Part shown: one piece after another, positions 1 through 10,900 of the stretch | Layout of the letters: the number at the start of each line of letters is the position of its first letter | Position numbering within the stretch: the stretch's first letter is position 1 | Assembly (NCBI RefSeq): GCF_035917575.1 | Contig: NZ_CP109090.1 | Location: forward strand, 7,316,001-7,380,000 | Origin: Streptomyces sp. NBC_01788 | GTDB lineage: Bacteria; Actinomycetota; Actinomycetes; Streptomycetales; Streptomycetaceae | DNA length: 64,000 nucleotides | Direction of reading: 5' to 3' | Translations under genes and position numbers: made by a program | Notes under the pieces: model-generated | What the model saw: the letters and a program-made list of their open reading frames with translations, nothing else | The model's database searches: none | What the model was told of the DNA's origin: nothing

Positions 1-710
1 CGGACCACATCTCCCGGCCGCAGATCGTCGACCGGGTGGCCAGCGCGCTCGGGCCCGACGTGCTGTGCTGGCGCAGCGAGTTCTTCCCGAAGTACCCGGG
101 CGACGAGGGCACCGACTGGCACCAGGCCGACACCTTCGCCAACGCCTCCGGAGTGCCGCAGATCCTGTGGCCCGACGAGCACAAGGACTTCGGCGGCACC
201 ATCACGGTGTGGACGGCGTTCACCGAGGCCAACGAGGACAACGGCTGCCTGCAGTTCATCCCCGGCACCCACACCCGGATGAACTACGACGAGACCAAGA
301 AGATGCACTACAGCCCGGACTCCATCAACCAGGTGGACAAGGGCGGCGTCCGCCGCGGCTTCTTCGGCTACGACTACCGCGAGCTGCAGGTCGACGCCGA
401 CTTCAAGCCCGACGAGTCGCAGGCGGTGTCGATGGTGATGCGCCCGGGCGAGGCGATCATGTTCTGGTCGACCCTGATGCACGCCTCCTGGCCGCACAGC
501 GCCAAGACCGACGAGATGCGCCTGGGCTTCGCCGGCCGGTACGTGCCGACCTCGGTGCGGGTCTACCCCGACACCGAGCAGATCGAGGAGTACGGGGGCA
601 CCGTCTCGCTGGAGCGCTACGGCGCCGTTCTGGTCGGCGGCGAGAACCGGTACGACCACAACCGGATGGTCACCCGGACCACCCTCGGCCACCCGTTCAC
701 CACCCGCTGA
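1..710 (+). CDS. SyrB2-like Fe(II)/2-oxoglutarate halogenase, 5' truncated by window edge
   Basis: Non-heme iron halogenase that would chlorinate an unactivated carbon of an amino acid held on a carrier protein. The frame is open to the left edge (first full codon at 3) and 236 residues are visible; SyrB2 of syringomycin biosynthesis is 310 residues, so about 75 N-terminal residues are missing. The visible protein follows SyrB2 almost line by line from memory ([53 protein letters not shown]). The decisive feature is the H-Q-A iron motif (His codon 120-122, Ala 126-128): halogenases have Ala where hydroxylases have the Asp/Glu ligand, leaving room for chloride. The second His ligand is in the segment FWSTLMHAS (codon 480-482), 120 residues later against 119 in SyrB2. 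The Arg for 2-oxoglutarate would be in [12 protein letters not shown]. It sits 35 bp before a SyrC-like transferase, the same pairing as in syringomycin. The exact substrate cannot be read here; Thr is the SyrB2 substrate. Confidence 0.93.
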   Translation, partial: DHISRPQIVDRVASALGPDVLCWRSEFFPKYPGDEGTDWHQADTFANASGVPQILWPDEHKDFGGTITVWTAFTEANEDNGCLQFIPGTHTRMNYDETKKMHYSPDSINQVDKGGVRRGFFGYDYRELQVDADFKPDESQAVSMVMRPGEAIMFWSTLMHASWPHSAKTDEMRLGFAGRYVPTSVRVYPDTEQIEEYGGTVSLERYGAVLVGGENRYDHNRMVTRTTLGHPFTTR

Positions 711-745
711 CACCGACCGAAACCGACCGGAAGGCGTACGAGCCG

Positions 746-1921
746 ATGACCGAGCACCAGGCCCGGGCCGCCGCGACCACACTCGCCGAGGCGGTGCACG
801 GCCTGCGGGCGCTGGCCGCGCGCCTCGACCCGCCCGCCCGGGTGGCCGCGCCGTCCGGCCCGCGCGCCGAGCTGCTGGCCGCGCTGGCCGAGCGGCTCGG
901 CGTCCCGCTGGCCATCGAGCCGGCCGCCCCGGACAGGGAGAGCGGCGTCTTCGAACGGATCATCGGCGAACGGCTCGGCCCGGCCCTCGGCCGGCCCGAG
1001 CTGGACGACCTCCCGGACCGCCCCGCCGAGATCACCGGGATCGCCGACCGGGTGGCCGCCGCCTCCTTCGACAGGTTCCGCACCGCCCTCGACGCCGTCG
1101 CCCCCGACGGCGCCCGGCTGCCCGTCTACACGGCCGGCGACCCGGCCGCGCCCGCGGTCCTGATCGCCTCCGCCTGCGGGATGCCCGCCGAACTGTGCTC
1201 CCGCTGGCTGGAGTTGCTCGGCAGCGAGTACCGGATCGTCACCTGGGAGACCCGCGGTCTGTTCACCGACGAACCGGACTTCGACAAACTCGAATGGGAC
1301 ACCGAGGCGCAGGCCGAGGACGTCTTCGCGGTCATGGACCACCTCGGCATCCGCACGGCCCACCTGCTGGGCTTCTGCGGCGGCAGCGTGATCGCGCTCG
1401 CCGCGGCCCGCCGCAGCCCGGAGCGGATCGACTCGCTCAGCCTCTGGCACGGTGCGTACGAACTCGGCCCGGACTCACCGAAGCTGGACCACCACCGGAA
1501 CATCCAGGCGCTGATGGCGATGGCCGCCGAGGACCGCGACACCGCCGCCGCCGTGCACGCGGTGTTCCTCAGCACCATGCTCGGCGGCACCCCGCCCGAC
1601 CTCGCGCACCTGGTGCTCTACCCCTTCGTCACCCCCGAACTGTTCTACCGATACTGCCGTTTGAACGGCGCGATCACCGACATCGACGTCAACCGGCTGC
1701 TGGCCGGCGTCGACCACCCCACGCTGGTGGTCACCAGCGAGGACGACACCACGGCCAATCCGCTCGGATCGGCCGAGGTGGCCCGGAGGCTGCCCAACGC
1801 GACGCTCAGCGTCGAGCCGACCGGCGATCACATCTCGCTCTTCAGGTTGGGCGGCCGACTGGGCGAACTCGCGCTGGGTTTCCTGCGCGAGCACCCCGGC
1901 GGCCAGGCCGCCCCGCGCTGA
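746..1921 (+). CDS. SyrC-like alpha/beta-hydrolase-fold aminoacyl transferase
   Basis: 391-residue protein with about 100 helical N-terminal residues followed by an alpha/beta-hydrolase fold. The nucleophile elbow reads G-F-C-G-G, with Cys211 in place of the usual Ser. That is the signature of the SyrC/CmaE group, which moves an aminoacyl thioester from one carrier protein to another rather than hydrolysing it. An acid (TSEDD region) and a His (TGDHISLF) complete the triad. ATG at 746 is preceded by GGAAGG at 729-734. An in-frame reading continues upstream but overlaps the halogenase, so it is not the start. The gene lies 35 bp after the SyrB2-like halogenase and 12 bp before the first synthase, whose N-terminus is a lone carrier domain. 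I infer that it delivers the chlorinated aminoacyl unit to that carrier. It could instead be an ordinary thioesterase, but the Cys and the neighbour argue against that. Confidence 0.85.
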   Translation: MTEHQARAAATTLAEAVHGLRALAARLDPPARVAAPSGPRAELLAALAERLGVPLAIEPAAPDRESGVFERIIGERLGPALGRPELDDLPDRPAEITGIADRVAAASFDRFRTALDAVAPDGARLPVYTAGDPAAPAVLIASACGMPAELCSRWLELLGSEYRIVTWETRGLFTDEPDFDKLEWDTEAQAEDVFAVMDHLGIRTAHLLGFCGGSVIALAAARRSPERIDSLSLWHGAYELGPDSPKLDHHRNIQALMAMAAEDRDTAAAVHAVFLSTMLGGTPPDLAHLVLYPFVTPELFYRYCRLNGAITDIDVNRLLAGVDHPTLVVTSEDDTTANPLGSAEVARRLPNATLSVEPTGDHISLFRLGGRLGELALGFLREHPGGQAAPR

Positions 1922-1933
1922 GACGGGACTCAC

Positions 1934-4900
1934 GTGGAAACGAGCAACGAGACCGGGCTGACGGCTGTTCGGATCCTGCACCGGCTGCTGGCCGAGGTGC
2001 GCCCGGACGGAGCGGAACCGCTGCCGCCGGGCGGACTGGCCGACTGGGGCCTCACCTCGCTGGCACTGACCCGGCTGTGGGCCGGCGTGCGACGCGAGTT
2101 CGGCCTCGACCTGCCGCCGGCCCGGCTCGCGGCCGCCACCCTCGACGAGCTGACCGCGATGGTGGCGGCGGACACCGCCGACACCGCCCCGCGGCCGGCC
2201 GCCGCGGTCCGCACCGACGAGCGGGAGCCGTTCCCGGTCACCGACCTCCAGCAGGCCTACCTGGTCGCCAAGGGCACTGACCTGGGCGGCGAGGCGGTCG
2301 GCTGCCACCTGTACCGCGAGTTCGCCGTCCCCGACCTCGACCCCGGCCGGCTGCGTCAGGCCTGGCAGGACCTGATCGACCAGCACGGCATGCTTCGCGC
2401 CGTCGTCGACGACGACGGCCTGCAGCACATCCGTCCGGCGGCCGACGACTGGCAGATGCCCGTGCACGGACCCGGCGGCGCCGAGGACCGCGACACCGTC
2501 CGCGCCCGCCTCTCGCACCGCTGCTACCGGCCCGGCGAATGGCCGCTGTTCGCCATCGAGGTCACCCGCACCGGAACCGGCCCCGACATCGTCCACCTCA
2601 GCCTGGACACCCTGATCACCGACGGCCACGGCTACGCGGTGCTGCTCCAGCAGTGGCACCAGCGCTACCACCGCCCGGAGCAGCCGCTGCCGACCGCCGG
2701 ACCGTGCGTCGCCGAACTGGTGCCCGCCCTGCTCGCCGAACGCGGCTCGGACGCCCACGGCGCCGATCTCGTCTACTGGAACGTTGAGTTGGCCGAGCTG
2801 CCGGCCGGGCCCGGGCTGGTCGCCCCGGTCCGCGCGCCCGCCCCCGCCGGCGGCTGCCGCGAACGCCGCCCGCTGGACGCCGAACTGCCGGCCGACCAGT
2901 GGCAGGCGCTCACCGCGCGGGCCGTCCGGCTCGGCGTCTCGCCGACCGCCCTGGTGCTCGCCCTGTTCGCCGAGGCGCTGGACCGCCGGGCTCCGCAGCA
3001 GCGCACCGCCCTGGTGGTCACCACCAGCAGCCGCCCATACCTGGCCGCCGAGACCCCGTACCTGGTCGGCCCGTTCACCTCGACCGCCGTCCTGGTCCTG
3101 GAACGCGAGGCCGACGAGACCCTCGACGAGCAGGCGGCCGCGGTGCACGCCCGCCTCGGCGAACACCTGCGGCACGGCCTGGTCTCCGGCATCGAGGCGC
3201 TGCGCGAACAGCGCACCGGCCGGCCCGGGCCCGCCGTCGTCTTCACCAGTCTGCTCGACGTCGGCCCGCCGCCCGGCGTCGCCGGCGGCTTCGGCGCGGC
3301 CATCGAGTACGGGGTCAGCCAGACCACCGACGTCGCCCTCGACCACCAGATGTGGGAGCAGGACGGCGCCCTGCGCTACCGCTGGGACATCGACCCCACC
3401 CGGTTCGCCCCCGGCGCCGTCGAGGCCGCCTTCGCAGCCTTCGGCAACGCCCTCGCCGCCGCCTGCACCGAACTCGTCGGGGACCCGCGGCCGCCCCGCG
3501 CCCTCCAGGAGGCGTACATGGTCGCCCGCACGGCCGCCGGCGACGGGCCCGCAGAGGGCTGCCAGTGCTACCAAAGCTTCGAGGTCGACGCACTCGACCT
3601 CGAGGCGCTCGCCGACGCGCTGCGCCGCCTGGTCGAAGGCCACGCGGTGCTGCGCGCCGCCTTCGCCGCCGACGGGGTGACGGACCGTCAGCACGGGCCC
3701 GGGCAGTGGCGGATCCCGGTGATCGAGGCCGGCGACCCGGCCGCGCATCCGGCACTGCGCGGACTGATCCGCGAGGAGATGACCAATCAGCCTTTCCCAC
3801 TTGGCGGTTGGCCGCTGTTCGACCTGCGGGTGACCCGCGACGACAGCGGGTTCTCCGTCGTGCACTGCGCCTTCGACCTGCTGGTCGCCGACGGTCTGAG
3901 CATCCACCTCCTGTACCGCGACCTGTGGCGGCTGTACGCCGACCCGGCCGCCCGGCCGGTACCGGCCGGGCCCGACCCGGTCCCCGCGAGCGCCACCGCC
4001 GAGCAGGCCCACTACTGGCGCGAGCGGCTCGCCGAACTCCCCGCCGGACCGGAACTCGGCCCGCCCGGCGACCCCGCCCAGGCCGGCCGTGGCCGCACCC
4101 GCCTGGCCGGCCGGATCGACGGCTACCGCCAACTGGCCCGCCGCGCTGCCGAGTACGGCCTGCGCCCCGACGACCTGCTGCTCGCCGCGCTCACCCGGGC
4201 CGTCTCCAGCCGCACCGAACGGCCCTACGCGCTGCCCGTGGTGCTCTGGCCGGAGACCGCCGAGGCCGCCCGCCCGGGCGAGCACTCCTTCATGACCTGG
4301 GTCACCGCCGCGCCCGCCGAACTCCCGCTCACCGCCGCCGCCGCCGAGTACCGCCGCGTCCTCGACGCCGACCTCGCCGAGGGCGGCGCCGGCGGCCTCG
4401 GCGAGATGCGCCGCCAGGTGCTCCGCGGCAGCGAGGCCGCCTACCCCGTGGTCTACACCGCCCTCGTCGACCTCACCGACCGGCCGCTGCCGGCCGGCGT
4501 CCGCCAGGGCGAATGGCTGACCAGCACCCCCGGCTGCGCCCTGGACAGCGTCGCCGTCGCCGAGGGTGACGAACTGCGCTACTGCTGGGACATCGTCCCC
4601 GCCGACTTCCCGGCCGGCCTCGCCGAGCAGATGTTCGCCGCCTTCGAGAACGACCTGCGGCTGCTCGCCGACGACGCCACCTGGGTCGACACCCCCTCCG
4701 GCGGGCTCACGGCGGAGGAACGGCACACCGTGCTGTACACCTGGAACGAGACCACCGTCCCGGTGCCCGACGACGGCCCCGTGCATCTGCTGTTCCAGCG
4801 TCAGGCCGCCAGCGCCCCCGAGGCGGTGGCCCTGCGCTGGCGCGGCGGCACCATGACCTACGGCGAACTCAACCGCCGCGCCAACCGGATCGCCCACCGT

Positions 4901-7900
4901 CTGATCGCCGCCGGTGTCGGCCCCCAGCAGCTGGTCGGCGTGCGGATCCGGCGCGGCCCCGAGATGGTCGCCGCCCTCCACGGCATCCTCAAGGCCGGTG
5001 CCGGCTACCTGCCGATCGACCCCGCGCTGCCCGGCACCCGGGTCGCCGCGATGCTCGAACTCGCCCGGGCCGTCACCGTGCTGACCACCTCCGACACCCC
5101 CGCCGTGCCGCTGACCGACGGGGTCACCACCGTCGAGACCGACACCGACCCGGCGATCAACGGGCCCACCGCCCGCGAGGACGACCCGGTAACCCGCAGC
5201 ACCCGGGACGACACCGCATACGTCATCTTCACCTCCGGCTCCACCGGCACCCCCAAGGGCGTCCAGGTCGCCCACCGCTCGGTGCGCAACCTGCTGAACT
5301 TCTGCCATCGCACCTTCGAGCTGCGCCCGTCCGACCTCGGACTCGCCGTCACCTCGCTCAGCTTCGACCTCTCTGTCTTCGACATGCTCGGCCTGCTCGG
5401 CGGCGGCGCGGGCGTCTACCTCGCCGACGAGACCCAGCAGCGCGACCCGGAACTGCTGCTCGACATCCTGCTCACCGAGCCGATCACGCTCTGGAACTCG
5501 GCGCCCACCACCCTGCACCAGCTCACCCCGCTGCTCACCCCCGACACCGGCGACCCCGCCGCCGCGCGCCTGCGGATCGTCGCGCTGGCCGGCGACTTCA
5601 TCCCGCTGTCACTGCCCGGGGCGATCCGCGAGGCGTTCCCGAACGCCGTGACCATCGCCATGGGCGGGCCCACCGAGACCACCGTCTGGTCGAACGTCTA
5701 CCGGGTCACCACCGTCGACCCCGGCTGGCGCAGCATCCCCTACGGCAAGCCGATCGACAACACCCGGCACTATGTGCTCGACGAACACCTCGAGCCCTGC
5801 CCGATCGGCGTCGAGGGCGACCTGTACACCGGTGGCGAATGCCTGGCCGTCGGCTTCTGCAACCAGCCCGAACTGACGGCCCGCCTGTTCCTGCCCGACC
5901 CCTTCGTCGACAGCCCCGGCGAGCGGATGTACCGCACCGGCGACCGGGCGCTCTGGCTTCCCGACGGCAATCTGCAGATCGCCGGACGCGGCGACCGCCA
6001 GGTGAAGATCCGCGGCCACCGGGTCGAACTCGGCGAGGTCGAGCACCGCCTGCGCGCGCACCTCGCCGTGCAGGAGGCCGTCGCCGTGCTGCGCGACGAC
6101 GAACCGCCGAGCGGCGACGCCAAACTCGTCGCCTACGTCGTCACCGACCCGGCCGCCCCCGCCGTCACCGCCGCCGAACTGCGCGCGCACACCGCCGACG
6201 CCCTGCCCGGGTACATGGTGCCGAACTTCGTGGTGCTGCTGCCGTCCTTCCCGGCCACCGCCAACGGCAAGTTGGACCGCAGGGCGCTGCCCTGGCCGCT
6301 GGACGCCACACCGGCCGCCGAGCCCGCGGCGCCGTCGACTCCTGTCACCAATGAGGACACTGAGGCCCCGTCAGCACCCGTACCCGCACCCGTACCCGCA
6401 CCCGGTCCCTCGGCCGCGAGCCCGGCCCGGCTCGCCGAGGAGATTGCGGCGATGTTCGCCCGGCACCTCGGCGTGGACACCGTCGACCCGGCGCAGGACC
6501 TCTGGGAGCAGGGCGCCACCTCCTTCACCATGGTCCAGGTCTCGGCCGGGCTGCGGAAGCGGTACCAGCAGCGGGTGCCGGTCTCGGCGCTGATCTCCGA
6601 GCCGACAGCCGCCGGCATCGCCCGGATCCTCGCCGGCCGCCTCGGCCTCCGGACCCGGCCCGAACCGGCCGCCGCCCCCGCCACGCCGGAGCCGGAGGCG
6701 GGCCCCGGCGCCGTGGACATGTTCTCGCCGCAGGAGCGGGACGCGTTCAAGGCCGCCGCCTGGAACCTGCGCCGCCCCGCGCCCGGCGCACAGCGCATCG
6801 CGCTGCCGGAGACGACGGTCCACCCCGCGTACTACGACTGGCGCGGCAGCCGCCGCGACTACCGCGACACCCCGTTGCCCGCCGAGGCGCTCACCCGGCT
6901 GCTCGGCCTGCTGCGCGAGGCCCCCGTGGAGGGCGGCACCCGCCGCCTGTACCCGTCGGCCGGGGACACCTACTCGGTGCAGGCGTACGTGTACGTCAAG
7001 CCGGACGCCGTCGACGGGCTGGCCGGGGGCATCTACTACTACGACCCGCGCGGGCACGCGCTGGAACTGGTCAACGCCGAGCCGCGGATCGACCGCGCCG
7101 TGCACTTCTACTACAACCGGCCGGTGTTCGACCGGTCCGCGTTCGGGATCTTCCTGATCGGCCAGACCCGCGGCATCGCCCCGCTCTACCAGGAGGTCGC
7201 CGAGCGCTTCCTGATGCTGGAGGCCGGGTACATCGGCCAGCTGCTCATGACCGGTCAGGCCGCATGCGGCATCGGACTCTGCCCGGTCGGCACGCTGACC
7301 TTCGACGACATCCGCGACCAGTTCGCCCTCGACGACGGCCACGTCTTCCTGCACTCCTTCATGGGCGGCGGCGTCGACCGGACCAGCACCGCCGAATTGC
7401 GGCCGCCGTTCGCCGAGCGGCCCGCCCGGGCCGCGGCCGACGAGGAACCGAAGGCCGCCGAGGTCGCAGTGGTCGGCATGGCCGGGCGCTTCCCCGGCGC
7501 CGAGGACCTGGGGGAGTACTGGCGGCAGCTCAGCACCGGCCAGTGCGCCGTCGGCCCGCTGCCCGCCGGGAGGGGCGTCGCCGAGGACGGCCGGCTGCCC
7601 GCCGGACTGCACGGCGGCTTCCTCACCGACATCGACAGCTTCGACAGCCTGCTTTTCCGGGTCGCCCCGGTCGAGGCCGCCGCGCTCGACCCGCAGCTGC
7701 GGCTGCTGCTGCAGACCGTCTGGACCTGCCTCGAGGACGCCGGCCACACCGCCGAATCGCTGCGCGCCGCCGCGCCCCGGGTCGGCGTGTTCACGGCCGC
7801 AATGTGGCACGACCACCAGCAAAGCGGCAAGGAGACCTGGGACGCGGACGCCGCCGCCCGGGTCGCCGCCCTGGCCGGTGACATGCCCGGCCGGATCTCG

Positions 7901-10900
7901 CACTACTTCGGCTTCGACGGCCCGAGCGTCGCCGTCGACACCGCCTGTTCCTCCTCCCTGACGGCCCTCCACCTCGCCGCCGAAGCCCTGCGGAGCGGCG
8001 AGTGCGACGCCGCCGTGGTCGGCGCGGTCAACCTGGTCGCCCACCCGTACCACCTCGCCCTGCTCGCCGAGGCAGGACTGCTCGCCGAGGGCGGACCGGT
8101 CCGGGCCTTCGCCGCCGACAGCTCCGGCTGGTGCCCCGGCGAGGGCGTGGCCGCCGTCCTGCTGCGCCCGGCAGCGGCCGCCGACCGGGACGGCGACACC
8201 GTCCGGGGCGTGCTGGAGGCCACCTGGATCGGCCACGCCGGCAGCGGTGGACGCTTCGGCGTGCCCAACCCGGAGGCGCTGGCCGGCTCGGTCGGCGTGG
8301 CCCTAGGCCGGGCCGGGATCACGCCGGCCCAGGTCGACTACGTGGAACTCGCCGTGGCCGGTGCGGGAGTCGCCGACGCCGCCGAACTCGAGGCGTTTGC
8401 GGAGGTGTTCGCGGACAACCCGGTGCTGGCCGGGACGGTGAAGCCGAACATCGGCCACCTGGAGTCCGCCTCGGGCCTCTCCCAACTGCTCAAGGTGCTC
8501 CTCCAGTTCGAGCATGGCCGGATCGCCCCGACGCTCACCGCCGAGCAGCGCAGCGACCTCGTCGACTGGGACGACCTGCCGCTGCGGGTCCCCGAGCACC
8601 TCGTCGACTGGCCGTCAGCCGCGACCGCCCGCCGCGCTGTGGTCAACGCGGTCGGCGCCTCCGGTGCCTACGCCCACGCGGTGCTGCGGGCCGCGACGTC
8701 CGCCGCCGCTGCCGACGGGCGCGCGCCCGCTCGGCAGGCGGTGGTGCTGTCCGCGGGCTCCGCCGACGGCCTGCGGCTCGCCGCCGGCCGGCTCGCCGCG
8801 CACCTGGAGAACGGCGCGCCGCCGGCTCTCGCCGACCTGGCGTTCACCCTGCAGGACGGCCGCGTCCCGATGTCGCACCGCCTCGCCGTGGTGACCTCCG
8901 ATCTCGTCGAAGTACGCACCGCACTGGAGGAGTTCGCCGCCGGCCGGACCCACTCGGCGCTGGCGGACGCGGTGGTGAATCCCAGCCGTCCGGTGGCCGA
9001 GCTCGTCCCGGCGCACGCCGACGCCGCGGCCGCCGGGTGGCTGCGCGGAGCACCCGTCGCCTGGCACGCCCTGTGGTCGCCCGGCCTCCGTCGGGTGCCG
9101 CTGCCGGGCACGGTGTTCGCGGGGGAGGAGTACCGCCTGACCGTGCCCGCGCGCCCCGCACCCGTGGCCGCGCCCGTTGCCGAGGTGGCCGACGCCGTCC
9201 AGCAGTACGTGCTCGCCGTCTACGCCGAGGCGTCCGGCATCCCGGTCGAGCGGCTCGACCCGCAGGTGCGGCTGGAGCACTACGGCCTCACGTCGTACGT
9301 GGTCGGCCAGCTGAACGCCCGCCTCGCCGAGGACTTCGCCGAGCCCGTCTCCCGCACCCTGTTCTTCGAGCACCAGGACCTGGCCGGCATCGCCGCCGAA
9401 CTCGCCGCCCGCGCCGACGGCCCCTGGCAGCACGTCAGGACAGAGGCCCCCGGTGGCCGGCTCGAGCCTGTCGAGAACCGGTCCGAGGACACGGCCATCG
9501 CCGTCGTGGGCCTGGCCGGCCGCTACCCGCAGGCGGCGGACCTGGACCGGTTCTGGCAGCTGCTGGAGCAGGGCTACGACGCGATCGGGTCGCTGCCCGC
9601 CGAACGGCACCGGCCGGGCTGGCCGGTGGACCTGATGTGGGGCGCGTTCCTGGACGGCATCGACAGGTTCGACCCGCTGTTCTTCTCCATCTCGCCGCGC
9701 GACGCGGTGCTGATGGACCCGCAGGAACGCCTCTTCCTCGAAGTCGCCTGGGAGGCGCTGGAGGACGCCGGCTACACCCGGGCCCGGCTGCGCGAGCAGC
9801 ACGGCGGACGGGTCGGCGTGTTCGCGGGCGCGATGTACAACGAGTATCCGTTCCTCGGCGTCGAGCAGTCGCTCGTCGGCCCGGCCGCCGACACCGGCTC
9901 CGCGCTCGCGGGCATCGCCAACCGGGTCTCGTACTTCCTGGACCTGAACGGCCCCAGCCTGACCGTCGACACCATGTGCTCGGCCTCCCTGACGGCGATT
10001 CACCTGGCCGTCCGCGCGCTGCGCCAGGGCGAGTGCGAGGCCGCGCTGGTCGGCGGCGTCAACCTGTCCGCGCACCCGCACAAGTTCCGCCAGCAGCACC
10101 GCCTGCGGATGGCGTCCACCGACCACCGCTGCCGCAGCTTCGGCGCGGGCGGCGACGGCTTCACGCCCGGCGAGGGCGTCGGCGTGGTGCTGCTGAAGCC
10201 GCTGGCCCGGGCGATCGCCGACGGCGACCGGATCCACGGCGTGATTCGCGGCACCGCCGTCAACCACGGCGGCCGCACCAGCGGCTACATGGTGCCGAAC
10301 CCGGTCGCACAGGGCGAGTTGGTGGCCGCGGCGCTGCGCGACGCGGGCGTCGAGCCGGGCAGCATCGGCTACCTGGAGGCGCACGGCACCGGCACCGCGC
10401 TCGGCGACCCCGTGGAGATCAACGGCCTGGCCCGGGCGTTCGCCGGGGTCCAGGCGGGGACGTGCGCGATCGGCTCGGTGAAGTCCAACATCGGCCACCT
10501 GGAGGCCGCCGCCGGACTGGCCGGACTCACCAAGGTGCTGCTGCAACTGCGGCACCGCAGGCTCGTGCCCTCGCTGCACGCCGAGCAGCTCAACCCCGAC
10601 ATCGACTGGGCACGCAGCCCATTCGTCGTCCAACACGAGGCCGCGGCGTGGCCCGTCCGCCGCACCGCCGACGGCGCCCCGGCGCCGCGCCGGGCCGGAC
10701 TGAGCGCGTTCGGCGCGGGCGGGGCCAACGCCCACCTGGTGATCGAGGAGTACCTGCCGGAGCCGGCCGCCCAGCCGATCCGCCCGGCCGGCCCGCAGCT
10801 GTTCGTGCTGTCCGCCCGCGACGAGCAGCGGCTCAAGGAACTCGCCGGCCGCTGGGCCGAGTTCCTGGCCCGTCCGGAGCTGCCGCCGTTCGCCGACCTC

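Noticed and set aside
36..710. An ordinary phytanoyl-CoA hydroxylase-type dioxygenase
   Set aside because: Hydroxylases need H-x-D/E. Here the residue two after His is Ala, as in SyrB2, and the rest of the protein follows SyrB2 closely. The Asp that follows the Ala is also present in SyrB2.
1475..5518. A 1347-codon open frame on the minus strand inside the first synthase
   Set aside because: It mirrors the GC-rich third positions of the NRPS gene, is low-complexity Gly/Arg/Val-rich, and has no ribosome binding site or domain; similar long mirror frames at 8615-12907 and 24997-32001 were dismissed for the same reason.
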